Translations under genes and position numbers: made by a program
Source: Silvibacterium bohemicum
GTDB taxonomy: Bacteria; Acidobacteriota; Terriglobia; Terriglobales; Acidobacteriaceae
Assembly: GCF_001006305.1 (NCBI RefSeq)
Contig: NZ_LBHJ01000014.1
Location: forward strand, 173,447-237,446
Direction of reading: 5' to 3'
DNA length: 64,000 nt
Notes under the pieces: model-generated
Database searches by the model: none
The model's input: only the letters and a program-made list of their open reading frames with translations
What the model was told of the DNA's origin: nothing
Shown here: piece by piece, positions 36,000 to 43,587 of the stretch
Position numbering within the stretch: the first letter of the stretch is position 1
Layout: each line of letters opens with the position of its first letter

Positions 36000-36401
36000 A
36001 TGACGCTGACAGTAGACGATATTCACGGACTATTCAAAAGCTATGAATCTGGCGAGGGGGGAAGTGTTTCGGGCCCTCTGTCGGAACCCATTGATTGGAT
36101 CGTACGGGAACCGCACCCCTTAGCGGGTCATTTCAGATCGAAGGATAATTCCCTCGCTGGCGCTCTCGCGAAGCAGAACAAAGTTCTGTACCAGAGGGCA
36201 CAACTGAAGGCGGGACATGTTCTAGTCAGCGGGAACCAGGCTGTCATCGGCGGCCGACATTCCCGCGCTACTGCGAGAACAGTCTTCGTCTCGGCAACCG
36301 GTACTGCTGACTCTATCGGTTTACTGGCGGCGAGATCGTTCAGGTTCGCGCCTATCTTGATTCTGCTGCTTCTAGCAGAACTCTCAAAAAACTCAATTTA
36401 G
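36000..36401 (+). CDS. Small protein with C-terminal membrane segment, unknown (copy 1)
   Basis: 133 residues from an ATG with GGAG seven bases upstream. The N-terminal 110 residues are soluble and unrecognised. The C-terminus is one hydrophobic helix, RFAPILILLLLAELSKNSI. A shortened copy at 42176 keeps the N-terminus and this helix, and several base changes between the copies are synonymous, which supports coding. First gene of the plus-strand run leading to ubiD, across 84 bases. Unknown function; a small tail-anchored partner of the divergent kinase is possible. Confidence 0.55.
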   Translation: MTLTVDDIHGLFKSYESGEGGSVSGPLSEPIDWIVREPHPLAGHFRSKDNSLAGALAKQNKVLYQRAQLKAGHVLVSGNQAVIGGRHSRATARTVFVSATGTADSIGLLAARSFRFAPILILLLLAELSKNSI

Positions 36402-36485
36402 CAGAGCACTTCTGAGCGGGTTGCCAAATGGCCCATCAGGTTAACCATTCACCGTTTCACTAGATGCACCGATAAGGAGTGGAAA

Positions 36486-38084
36486 ATGCCTCAACAATCG
36501 TTATCAGAATATGTCGACGCACTCGAAAAAGCAGGCTTGCTCAAACGGATCAAGGAAGAGAAACGAGTGGATGAGCTGCCGCGAATTATGGAAGACAACC
36601 CGGATGTGGCGGTTTTGGTTGAAAAGGTCAAAGATAGCCAATTTCCTTTTTTCGCCAATGGTTACGGTGTACGTCCGATGTATGCGCTCGCCCTTGAATG
36701 CGATTACAAGGATGTGGGCATTGAGATCGCCAAACGTTCCGCACTTCGAGAGAAACCGCAACTCGTCGATAAGGCTCCCGTAAAAGACGTCATTCTCAAA
36801 GGCGATGATATCGATCTGACCATTTTCCCGCTTTTTCATCATCATCCCGGTGACGGACACGCCTATCTCAACGACACCAACGTCGTAACTCGGAATCCCG
36901 ATACCGGCCTGATCGACCAGGGCATTTACCGGTTCATGTACCGTTCCAAGAATCAGACGAACATCGACATGCGCAATGACACACATGGCGCGCGTATCAA
37001 TGCCAAACGCTATCGGGAATTGGGCAAAGACATGCCAATCGCCGTCATTATTGGCGGTCCGACACTCGACAAAATCGCCTCGATGGTGAGCTTTCCAGGC
37101 GTTGACGATTGGGATATCCTGGGCGGCTTTTACGGAGAGTCGGCGAAACTGGTGAAATGTGAAACCAATGACCTGACAGTCCCAGCAAATGCGGAAATCG
37201 TGATTGAGGGCAGGGTCATCACCACCGAAGGCTGGATTCACGATGAGGGCCCGTATGGCGAATATACCGGAACTTACGGCGGTGGCCTCCCGCATAACAA
37301 TCGTTTTGAAGTGGACTGTATTACCTATCGCAAAGGCGCCATATATCAGTACGCGACCATTGGTGGTCTGCATCCGGGACGCACAGACATGTATGCTTTT
37401 CAGCCCGCGATCGAAGGCGATCTTTACCTTGCGATGCAACGAGCAGGAATTCTTGTGCAGAACGTCTATCTGCCATATGCAGGATGCTCAAACATTGCAT
37501 ATGCAAGCATCAAGACACGCGGCGGAGGCGACGCGAAGCAAGCGCTCGCTCTCATGCTGGCTGGTTCACGTCAATGGATGCCTAAGGTCGCCTACGTCTT
37601 CGATCACGACGTAGACATCTACAACGACGAGCGGGTCAAGTGGGCTCAGGCATGGCGATTCAACCCGGCGAAAGGAACCATGATTTTGCCTGATCAGAAC
37701 ATGCTGCCTCTCGATCCAAGTCTCGGAACCGATCATCCTCCCGTGAGCGTCTCGAAGATTGGCTTCGACTGCACGATTCCTCTCGTAGGCCAAGTAGATC
37801 CACTCGCATATGCCGCGGCTACTGTTTCCGACCCGATCGATCAACCAACGAATGTGAAGGTCCTTGGCGAGGCTGAAGTGGTCAAGGAGATGGAGGCTCT
37901 GATTCGAGAGAAACCTCGCACTTGGCGTGAATTGACCACTCATTTCGCTGGTCAACCGTACCCGATTCTCTATCGCGCGTTCGGTCAGCTTCGACCGAAG
38001 CTTGGACGCATGGCCGATCTACGTCCCGACTACCCCTACACATTTGCTGAGACGAACTTTGTCTACGGGAACGGCCAGAAGTGA
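36486..38084 (+). CDS. ubiD: UbiD-family prenylated-FMN-dependent decarboxylase
   Basis: 532 residues, ATG with AAGGAG upstream. UbiD fold: N-terminal LSEYVDALEKAGLLKRIKEE, GIYRFMYRSKNQTN, MPIAVIIGGP, and the active-site DEGPYGEYTGTYGG, where the two glutamates of the EGPxGE motif hold the prFMN chemistry. C-terminal region KIGFDCTIPL is typical. Reversible non-oxidative decarboxylation of an aromatic or alpha,beta-unsaturated acid; the substrate is not readable. The flavin prenyltransferase ubiX lies three genes downstream, as expected for cofactor supply. Confidence 0.95.
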   Translation: MPQQSLSEYVDALEKAGLLKRIKEEKRVDELPRIMEDNPDVAVLVEKVKDSQFPFFANGYGVRPMYALALECDYKDVGIEIAKRSALREKPQLVDKAPVKDVILKGDDIDLTIFPLFHHHPGDGHAYLNDTNVVTRNPDTGLIDQGIYRFMYRSKNQTNIDMRNDTHGARINAKRYRELGKDMPIAVIIGGPTLDKIASMVSFPGVDDWDILGGFYGESAKLVKCETNDLTVPANAEIVIEGRVITTEGWIHDEGPYGEYTGTYGGGLPHNNRFEVDCITYRKGAIYQYATIGGLHPGRTDMYAFQPAIEGDLYLAMQRAGILVQNVYLPYAGCSNIAYASIKTRGGGDAKQALALMLAGSRQWMPKVAYVFDHDVDIYNDERVKWAQAWRFNPAKGTMILPDQNMLPLDPSLGTDHPPVSVSKIGFDCTIPLVGQVDPLAYAAATVSDPIDQPTNVKVLGEAEVVKEMEALIREKPRTWRELTTHFAGQPYPILYRAFGQLRPKLGRMADLRPDYPYTFAETNFVYGNGQK

Positions 38085-38114
38085 AGCTCCCATGGAACCA
38101 CTCAGGAGGAATGC

Positions 38115-39230
38115 ATGAAGCTCGGAGCACTACTGATGCCCTCACATCCTCCTGAGCGTTCCATTCGGGAAGGGCAACGTTGGGACATCGAGGAGATCAC
38201 TCGTCTCGATGCCCTAGGCTTTTCGGAAGCTTGGATAGGGGAACACTTCACTGCGGCCTGGGAACCTTGTCCGGCTCCCGATCTGCTGATCGCACAAGCC
38301 CTGCAGAGAACCGAACGAATTCGGCTGGGTCCTCTTGGGCACCTTCTTCCCTACCACCATCCCGTAGAACTGGCTCACCGTATCGCTTATCTCGACCATA
38401 TGGCCGAGGGCAGATATCAGCTGGGGGTCGGCATCAGTGCATTACCCACCGACCATCAACTCTTTGATATCGATGGCGCGATAGGAACGAACCGGCGCAT
38501 GACCTTTGAGTCCATTGAGATTATGACAGAGCTATGGAAACAGGGAGCTCACAGTAGGCGCGGGGAATTCTGGTCGATGGGCGAACCAGCCACGACTTAT
38601 CGAAACCTCGGCTATCACCTCAAGCCCTATCAAGAGCCACATCCTCCGATTGCCATTGCGGGTCTGACCCCGGGATCGGCAAATCATAAGCTCGCCGGAG
38701 AGAAGGGCTACATCCCTGTCAGTTTGAGCATTAGCCCCGACGCTTCCATCACAGCACGACATTGGGACGCCGTAGTTGATGGCGCGTCGAGCGCGGGTAG
38801 AACTGCGGATCGAAATGAATGGAGAGTAATCCGCGACGTGTATGTCGCTCCAACTGACCGGGAGGCGAGGGACCTCGCGATCAACGGCATCATGGGCCGG
38901 TGCTGGAAGGAGTTTCTGCTCCCCCTCTATCTCGGGTTAGGCCTAGGTCCAATGCTGAAACTCGATCCTTCGATGCCCGATTCGGCAATCGATCTTGACT
39001 ACCTGACCAATCACCTCTGGTTCGTCGGTTCCCCAGAGACAGTTGCGGAGCGAATTCGTACCCTGCAGACCGCTACCGGAGGCTTTGGTTATTTGCTGAT
39101 GACTTCCTATGACGCGGGAGATGAGCGATCGGCGTGGGAGCGGAGCCTGCGTCTTCTCGTCGACGAGGTCCTGCCCCGGTTCCAGACAGGGGACACTCAT
39201 TTCAGCGCATTCGCAGGAGAACGAGCATGA
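38115..39230 (+). CDS. Luciferase-like (LLM) flavin monooxygenase
   Basis: 371 residues, ATG with AGGAGG upstream. Bacterial-luciferase fold: ALGFSEAWIGEHF, RIRLGPLGHLLPYHHPVELAHRIAYLD, GRYQLGVGISA, and PPIAIAGLTPGSANHKLAGEKG. It resembles LimB-type and alkane-sulphonate-type monooxygenases that use FMNH2 from a separate reductase. No reductase gene is in the operon. Lies between ubiD (30 bases away) and the VOC gene (ATGA overlap), so it probably acts on the same compound as UbiD. Confidence 0.93.
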   Translation: MKLGALLMPSHPPERSIREGQRWDIEEITRLDALGFSEAWIGEHFTAAWEPCPAPDLLIAQALQRTERIRLGPLGHLLPYHHPVELAHRIAYLDHMAEGRYQLGVGISALPTDHQLFDIDGAIGTNRRMTFESIEIMTELWKQGAHSRRGEFWSMGEPATTYRNLGYHLKPYQEPHPPIAIAGLTPGSANHKLAGEKGYIPVSLSISPDASITARHWDAVVDGASSAGRTADRNEWRVIRDVYVAPTDREARDLAINGIMGRCWKEFLLPLYLGLGLGPMLKLDPSMPDSAIDLDYLTNHLWFVGSPETVAERIRTLQTATGGFGYLLMTSYDAGDERSAWERSLRLLVDEVLPRFQTGDTHFSAFAGERA

Positions 39231-39595
39231 GCTATTTGGCTTTAGTTACCAACAATTTCGACGAAGTGTCGCACTTCTACGAGACGAGCTTGGGCTTTCC
39301 CATTGTTGAACAGTGGGACCGCGAACATGGTCGCGGCCATCGTTTCGATATCGGTGGAATGCGGCTGGAGATTCTGGATAACGCCAGAGAACGGCATCCC
39401 TTATGGGTGTTTTACCCGAGCGAGCGATTTCAGATTGTGGTCGAAGTTTCCGATATCGAAGCAGCACATGAACGCATCGCCGTCAGCGCACCTAAACCTG
39501 AGGCTACCTCTTGGGGAGCTACTCTCTTCCAAGTCCGCGATCCGGACGGCGTACCCGTCACATTCTTGCAATGGAATGAAGGAGGTGCAGCATGA
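39227..39595 (+). CDS. VOC-family protein in the ubiD operon
   Basis: 122 residues; start overlaps the monooxygenase stop and its stop overlaps the ubiX start (both ATGA). VOC fold: LVTNNFDEVSHFYETSLGFPI, RGHRFDIGGMRLEILD, FQIVVEVSDIEAAHERI, FQVRDPDGVPVTFLQW. The usual N-terminal metal histidine is not obvious (ALVTNNF), so it may bind a ligand rather than act as a metalloenzyme. Tight coupling to both neighbours suggests equal expression with them. Confidence 0.88.
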   Translation: MSYLALVTNNFDEVSHFYETSLGFPIVEQWDREHGRGHRFDIGGMRLEILDNARERHPLWVFYPSERFQIVVEVSDIEAAHERIAVSAPKPEATSWGATLFQVRDPDGVPVTFLQWNEGGAA

Positions 39596-40236
39596 AGCGA
39601 GTAATTATTGGAATATCCGGAGCAACCGGCGCGACCTATGGAATCCGGCTGCTCGAAGTACTGAAGAATCTCCGCGATGTCGAAACACATCTGGTGTTAA
39701 CTCCTGCAGCACGCAGAACCATCGCACTAGAGACAGATTTTACTATCGAGCAGATCGAAGCGATGGCACATAGTGTCCACAAGCCGGGAGACATCGCCGC
39801 ATCTATTTCTTCGGGTTCTTTTCGAGCAGCTGGCATGATCGTTGCGCCTTGTTCCATGAAGACTGTCTCAGGCATCGCCACTTCTTATTCTGAGAACCTT
39901 CTTTTGCGAGCAGCGGACGTCATTCTCAAGGAGCGCCGTCCTCTCGTCCTCCTCGTGAGGGAAACGCCGATGCATCTCGGTCATCTACGCCTCCTGGTGC
40001 AGGTAGCGGAAATGGGCGCGATCGTAATGCCGCCGGTCCCTGCTTTTTATCACCGCCCCCAGACTCTGGCCGACGTAGTCGACCAAACCGTCAACCGTGC
40101 GCTGGATCTGATGGGAATCGAACTTGATCAGGATTTGTTTCCTCGCTGGCAGGGAGCCGTCGGCAACACAGCACTGAAGACGCCTGGCTTCGAGAGCCGT
40201 TGTTGCGAGACCGCAACGGCAGTAGCTGCGGACTGA
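39592..40236 (+). CDS. ubiX: UbiX-family flavin prenyltransferase
   Basis: 214 residues; ATG overlaps the previous stop. UbiX signature: IIGISGATGATYGIRLLEVL, SGSFRAAGMIVAPCSMKT, GIATSYSENLLLRAADVILKERRPLVLLVRETP, and LRLLVQVAEMGAIVMPPVPAFYHRP. Joins dimethylallyl phosphate to FMN to make prFMN for UbiD. Length and motifs are those of an active enzyme. The C-terminal 25 residues are longer than usual and unconserved. Confidence 0.95.
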   Translation: MKRVIIGISGATGATYGIRLLEVLKNLRDVETHLVLTPAARRTIALETDFTIEQIEAMAHSVHKPGDIAASISSGSFRAAGMIVAPCSMKTVSGIATSYSENLLLRAADVILKERRPLVLLVRETPMHLGHLRLLVQVAEMGAIVMPPVPAFYHRPQTLADVVDQTVNRALDLMGIELDQDLFPRWQGAVGNTALKTPGFESRCCETATAVAAD

Positions 40237-40307
40237 TGTAATTTCCACCCAAATAGTTGTCAATCGCTGGATCAACAATCAACAAACAATCGAAAGGATA
40301 CAAGGAC

Positions 40308-40730
40308 ATGGCAACGACTGCGCATAAAATTACCATTGATGCTCCTCAAGAGCAGGTATATCAGGCTCTCGCCACTATCGACGGCCTCAAAGGCTGGTAC
40401 ACCCCAAATGTAGAAGGACGCGTTGGCAAGAACGAGGAAGCGACCTTCACCTTCAAGGACAAAGAACCGTTCAAATGGAGATTCACGGATCTGAAACCAA
40501 ATTCACTGGTCCGTTGGACCTGCGTCGAAGGCCCTGGAGCAGCGGCGGGCACGACCGTGACTTTCAAGGTGTCGGAGAAGAGCAAGCATCAGACAGTTGT
40601 CGAATGTGATCACGAGGACTGGCCGGATGGTCACGGAGCACTCAAGACCTGTAATACACTTTGGGGCATCCTGATGGGGCACCTCAAGGAATACTCCGAG
40701 ACCAGAGTGCCCTCTCCAGCCTTTAACTAG
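40308..40730 (+). CDS. SRPBCC (START/Aha1-like) domain protein, copy 1
   Basis: 140 residues; ATG 71 bases after ubiX. Helix-grip fold: ITIDAPQEQVYQALATIDGLKGWYTP, KWRFTDLKPNSLVRWTCVEGPG, DWPDGHGALKTCNTLWGILMGHLKEY. Such proteins bind hydrophobic ligands; some are cyclases or act on aromatic compounds. A paralogue of identical length with long identical stretches lies at 43098. Last gene of the ubiD operon, followed by a strong hairpin. Confidence 0.9.
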   Translation: MATTAHKITIDAPQEQVYQALATIDGLKGWYTPNVEGRVGKNEEATFTFKDKEPFKWRFTDLKPNSLVRWTCVEGPGAAAGTTVTFKVSEKSKHQTVVECDHEDWPDGHGALKTCNTLWGILMGHLKEYSETRVPSPAFN

Positions 40731-40747
40731 CTCAATTCCCATTTGAC

Positions 40748-40777
40748 GCGGTGGATGGTGCGGTCACCATCCACCGC
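40748..40777. terminator. Strong hairpin after the ubiD operon
   Basis: Perfect 13-bp stem GCGGTGGATGGTG / CACCATCCACCGC with a CGGT loop, 17 bases after the SRPBCC stop. It ends the operon; no T-run follows. The rest of the gap to 41051 holds no supported gene. Confidence 0.7.
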
Positions 40778-41051
40778 TCAGCGATAAACGCTACTCGCCA
40801 TGTCGTTGCACATAGTGCCGCCTTAGTTGATGTGACTGTCGTGTAATCCCGCCATTCGATGGGAAGACGTGAGGGCTTTGCCGGCTGAGCAGGGACGCTG
40901 GTTCGATCCGGCCCGTGACTCTCGAGGTCGCTGGTTCTGATATGAGGGTGGGGATGAATCTTGAACGAGCGAAAAGAAATTTCTTTGAGCGTTTTGAACG
41001 GCATGGTTTCCAATGTTGGACACTTGCCGATCTGACAAAGGGAGTCGATCC

Positions 41052-41852
41052 ATGCATCAGCTCACGTCAGTCAATGGCAAAAGCAGTCTAGATACCATGA
41101 ATATCCTTACCTCCGCCAATGTATCGCGGTTAGAAGGGATGCAACACACTCGATGCTCCATGAATGCGACACGTTACGGATCTTCAGCAACATTGATAGC
41201 GTCGTTGCTATCACACGATATTCGACATCATCTTACGGTCGTCTATTGTAACGCTGAATTCTTGAGCGAGCCGGAAACTCTAGAAGAAGACCGCAAACAG
41301 CTCTTTGAAGAAGTCAAGCTGGCAATCGCAGATGCAACAAGGGTGCTCGATTTCATCCTCTTTCACGCAAAAAGTGATCTTTCAGTGCAGAACACCGTGG
41401 AATCATTCAACGATCTCATTGAGCGAACGGTTTCAGCAATTCGACCCCATCCACATGCGGAGGGGGTAACTATCACCATTTGTGAGTCCCCATCGGTCTA
41501 TGCCCGGTTCAACCAGACAATCGTCAGCAGTGCCGTTTATAACCTGATGCTAAATGCCTGTTTCGCGGCGCAGCGAGCCAGTGGGCCGGGGAAGGTCGAG
41601 ATTTCGTTTCATGATGAACATCAATTCGTTTGCATTGTTGTGAAAGACAATGGTCCAGGTGTTCCTGCTGGGATGCTACAAGATCTTTTCCAACCGTTTG
41701 GGAAGTCGGATAAGCAGGACGGTACTGGCCTGGGTATCACAATCGCAAGTTATGTCGCACATGAGTACGGAGGCAGCCTTCGTATTGAAAGCAGTTCTCC
41801 GGGTTGTACGATTTTCGCTTTAAGACTTTTAAAGCGATTTTCCCAATTCTGA
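41052..41852 (+). CDS. Orphan sensor histidine kinase, paralogue of 31480
   Basis: 266 residues from the ATG with GGGAG upstream. No membrane or sensor domain. H-box LLSHDIRHHLTVVYCNAEFL, N-box LMLNACFAA, G1 DNGPGV, G2 DGTGLGI. The H-box, the lack of a sensor and the whole layout match the kinase at 31480. No response regulator beside it. It abuts a winged-helix remnant in opposite orientation, as expected if the neighbourhood was duplicated and rearranged. Confidence 0.9.
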   Translation: MHQLTSVNGKSSLDTMNILTSANVSRLEGMQHTRCSMNATRYGSSATLIASLLSHDIRHHLTVVYCNAEFLSEPETLEEDRKQLFEEVKLAIADATRVLDFILFHAKSDLSVQNTVESFNDLIERTVSAIRPHPHAEGVTITICESPSVYARFNQTIVSSAVYNLMLNACFAAQRASGPGKVEISFHDEHQFVCIVVKDNGPGVPAGMLQDLFQPFGKSDKQDGTGLGITIASYVAHEYGGSLRIESSSPGCTIFALRLLKRFSQF

Positions 41853-41869
41853 AACACGCCTCGTGCTTG

Positions 41870-42012
41870 ATACCTCGATCAGTATTAGAGGCACCCTGAA
41901 TGGCTTACTGAGGAAACACTCTGCGCCCGCTATTACCTGCCTCATACAGCATAGTTTTTGATTCCTCACGATCAAGATCGAACTATCCAAACCGGGCCTG
42001 TGGCTTAATTCG
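41870..42012 (-). pseudogene. Winged-helix stub of a second kinase-fusion gene
   Basis: About 140 bases that align with the start of the kinase-fusion gene (about 35680-35828), in the same strand and with few gaps: ctcgatcagtattagag against ctcgatcagcattcgg, and aacactctgcgcccgct against aacactctgcgtgcgcc. Stops and frameshifts have built up, and the kinase and TPR parts are gone. Non-functional. Confidence 0.6.
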
Positions 42013-42091
42013 TATGTACTAAGTTGGGCTTGCTTTATATGGATCTCGAAGCAATCCATGTTAAATCAATGACTTATGGGTTGAGGTCGAT

Positions 42092-42112
42092 TTGACATTC
42101 AATTGACCTTCG
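42092..42112. promoter_or_regulatory. Tandem direct repeats at 11-base spacing, copy 2
   Basis: TTGACATTCA-A-TTGACCTTCG, the counterpart of 35916-35936 inside the duplicated block. The first half-site is identical and the second has two changes, although the neighbouring winged-helix gene is dead. Selection for regulation by the surviving kinase is possible. Confidence 0.45.
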
Positions 42113-42175
42113 ATGCATTTATTTCATCGCAGTTCGCGTTCAGACTGAGGCCACAATACGTGCCGGAGGTTTCTT

Positions 42176-42379
42176 GTGGTGACGACAATAGAGAGTATTC
42201 ACAGACCCATTCAAGATCCACGAATCTGGCGAGAGAAAAGAATTCTTTGGGTATCTATGGCAAAACGTTGCACCGGCGCTGCTGAGTCTGCCGGTTTGCT
42301 GGCGGCGAGTTTGCTCAGGTTTGCGCCTATCTTGATTTTGCTGCTTGTAGCACACCTCTTTAAAGAGAACCCAATTTAG
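42176..42379 (+). CDS. Small membrane protein, shortened copy of the gene at 36000
   Basis: 67 residues from a GTG (two in a row) with GGAGG upstream. N-terminus VTTIESIHRPIQD matches TLTVDDIHGLFKS of copy 1, then about 66 codons are missing, and the C-terminal AGLLAASLLRFAPILILLLVAHL helix is kept. The match runs on for about 45 bases past the stop. It may still be expressed as a single-helix membrane peptide, or be a decaying copy. Confidence 0.42.
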   Translation: MVTTIESIHRPIQDPRIWREKRILWVSMAKRCTGAAESAGLLAASLLRFAPILILLLVAHLFKENPI

Positions 42380-42459
42380 CAAAGCACTCCTGAGCGGCCT
42401 CCTGATTGGTCCCTTAGGTAACCCACAGAAACTCGGTCAAGGAGCCCGTGAGGACAAAC

Positions 42460-42846
42460 ATGAATATCGATCGCATCGACCATGTGGTACTGACTGTCAA
42501 AGACATCCAACAAACCTGCGATTTTTACGAGAACGTGTTAGGTTTCGAGGTTGTTGTTTTCAAACAGGGACGAACGGCGCTTCATTTTGGGGAGCAGAAG
42601 CTCAACCTCCATCAACGCGGCAACGAGTTCGAACCGAAAGCAGCTGCACCCACGCCAGGGTCTGTCGATCTCTGCTTCATCGCAGAAACTCCAATCGAAA
42701 CCGTCCGGCGCGAGCTTGAGGCCAAAGGGGTGTCTGTTGAAGTGGGGCCTGTAGAGCAAATTGGTGCTGTCGGCAAGCTGCTCTCTGTGTATCTACGAGA
42801 TCCAGATCGTAACTTGATCGAAATTGCGAACTATGTTCCTGGGTGA
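42460..42846 (+). CDS. VOC-family protein, glyoxalase-like
   Basis: 128 residues from the ATG with GAGGA five bases upstream (a GTG four codons earlier is closer to another AAGGAG). VOC fold with plausible metal ligands: IDHVVLTVKDIQQTCDFYENVLGFEVV (histidine), ALHFGEQKLNLHQRG (histidine), VDLCFIAETP (acid) and LRDPDRNLIEIANY (glutamate). It resembles small VOC dioxygenase/glyoxalase proteins often annotated as virulence-type VOC proteins. It is not a close relative of the VOC protein at 39227. Confidence 0.9.
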   Translation: MNIDRIDHVVLTVKDIQQTCDFYENVLGFEVVVFKQGRTALHFGEQKLNLHQRGNEFEPKAAAPTPGSVDLCFIAETPIETVRRELEAKGVSVEVGPVEQIGAVGKLLSVYLRDPDRNLIEIANYVPG

Positions 42847-43097
42847 TGCTTTGTGATTCGGCCTTTGTGAAGCAGTGCACTTCATTCGGAAGGTGTCGTC
42901 AAACGGTCAATCGTGTTTCTGACATGGACGGAATCGAGTTCGATCACTACTTGGCCCCCGTTGGCGAGGGACATCGTCTGTCGGTCTCGGGTACTCCAAC
43001 CGAGCCATACACCCACATTGCAAGGACTAGAGCGAAATTTCTACAGATTAAACATTTCAACACCAACACTGACCAGTTAGGTCAAAGGAGAACTCAC

Positions 43098-43520
43098 ATG
43101 GCATCGACTCAGCACAAAATCACAGTTAACGCTCCGGCTGCCAAGATCTTCAACGCCATATCGACAATTGAAGGACTTAAAGGATGGTATACGCCAACAA
43201 TAGAAGGTAATACGGCCAAAGGACAGGAAGCCACCTTTCTTTTCAGCGGGAAGAAGTCATTTCGATGGAAATTTGTCGAGATCAAGCCTTTTACGCATGT
43301 GAAATGGGAGTGTCTGGAAGGGCCCGGAGCAGCTCGTGGCACCTCGGTGTCGTTCAGTATCGAGGAGAAAGGTCCCCATCAAGCCTCGGTGGATTGCGAC
43401 CACGATAACTGGCCTGACGGACATGGAGCGATCAAGACGTGCAATACGCTCTGGGGCATTCTCATGGGGCACCTGAAGCAGTACGCGGAGTCGGGCCACC
43501 CGGACCCCGCATTCAGCTAA
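43098..43520 (+). CDS. SRPBCC domain protein, copy 2
   Basis: 140 residues; ATG with AAGGAG upstream. Same length and motifs as the protein at 40308: MASTQHKITVNAP, EGLKGWYTPTIEG, EGPGAARGTSVSF, DNWPDGHGAIKTCNTLWG, ILMGHLKQY. The frame is open for a further 85 codons upstream, but alignment with the paralogue and the ribosome site fix the start here. The two copies probably bind similar ligands. A hairpin follows. Confidence 0.9.
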   Translation: MASTQHKITVNAPAAKIFNAISTIEGLKGWYTPTIEGNTAKGQEATFLFSGKKSFRWKFVEIKPFTHVKWECLEGPGAARGTSVSFSIEEKGPHQASVDCDHDNWPDGHGAIKTCNTLWGILMGHLKQYAESGHPDPAFS

Positions 43521-43528
43521 ACATCGAA

Positions 43529-43570
43529 AGGGACTGAAGGGAAAACACTATCTCCCTCACGTCCCTGTTT
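43529..43570 (+). terminator. Probable Rho-independent terminator
   Basis: AGGGAC/GTCCCT and AGGGA/TCCCT arms separated by a 3x3 internal loop, followed by GTTT. It starts nine bases after the SRPBCC stop and precedes the thrE start. Confidence 0.55.
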
Positions 43571-43587
43571 CAATCGGAGCCTCGGAA

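Noticed and set aside
36504-37439. 311-codon minus-strand open frame inside ubiD
   Set aside because: Lies fully antisense to a clearly coding UbiD gene; its protein has no family features. Third-position bias of ubiD explains the open frame.
40896-40912. tRNA T-arm-like GGTTCGATCC
   Set aside because: The flanking bases do not form a T-stem and no acceptor, D or anticodon arms fit around it. Not a tRNA or attachment site.
42843-43097. N-terminal extension of the SRPBCC copy 2
   Set aside because: Frame is open, but the AAGGAG-led ATG at 43098 and the same-length paralogue at 40308 fix the start. The extension shows no domain.
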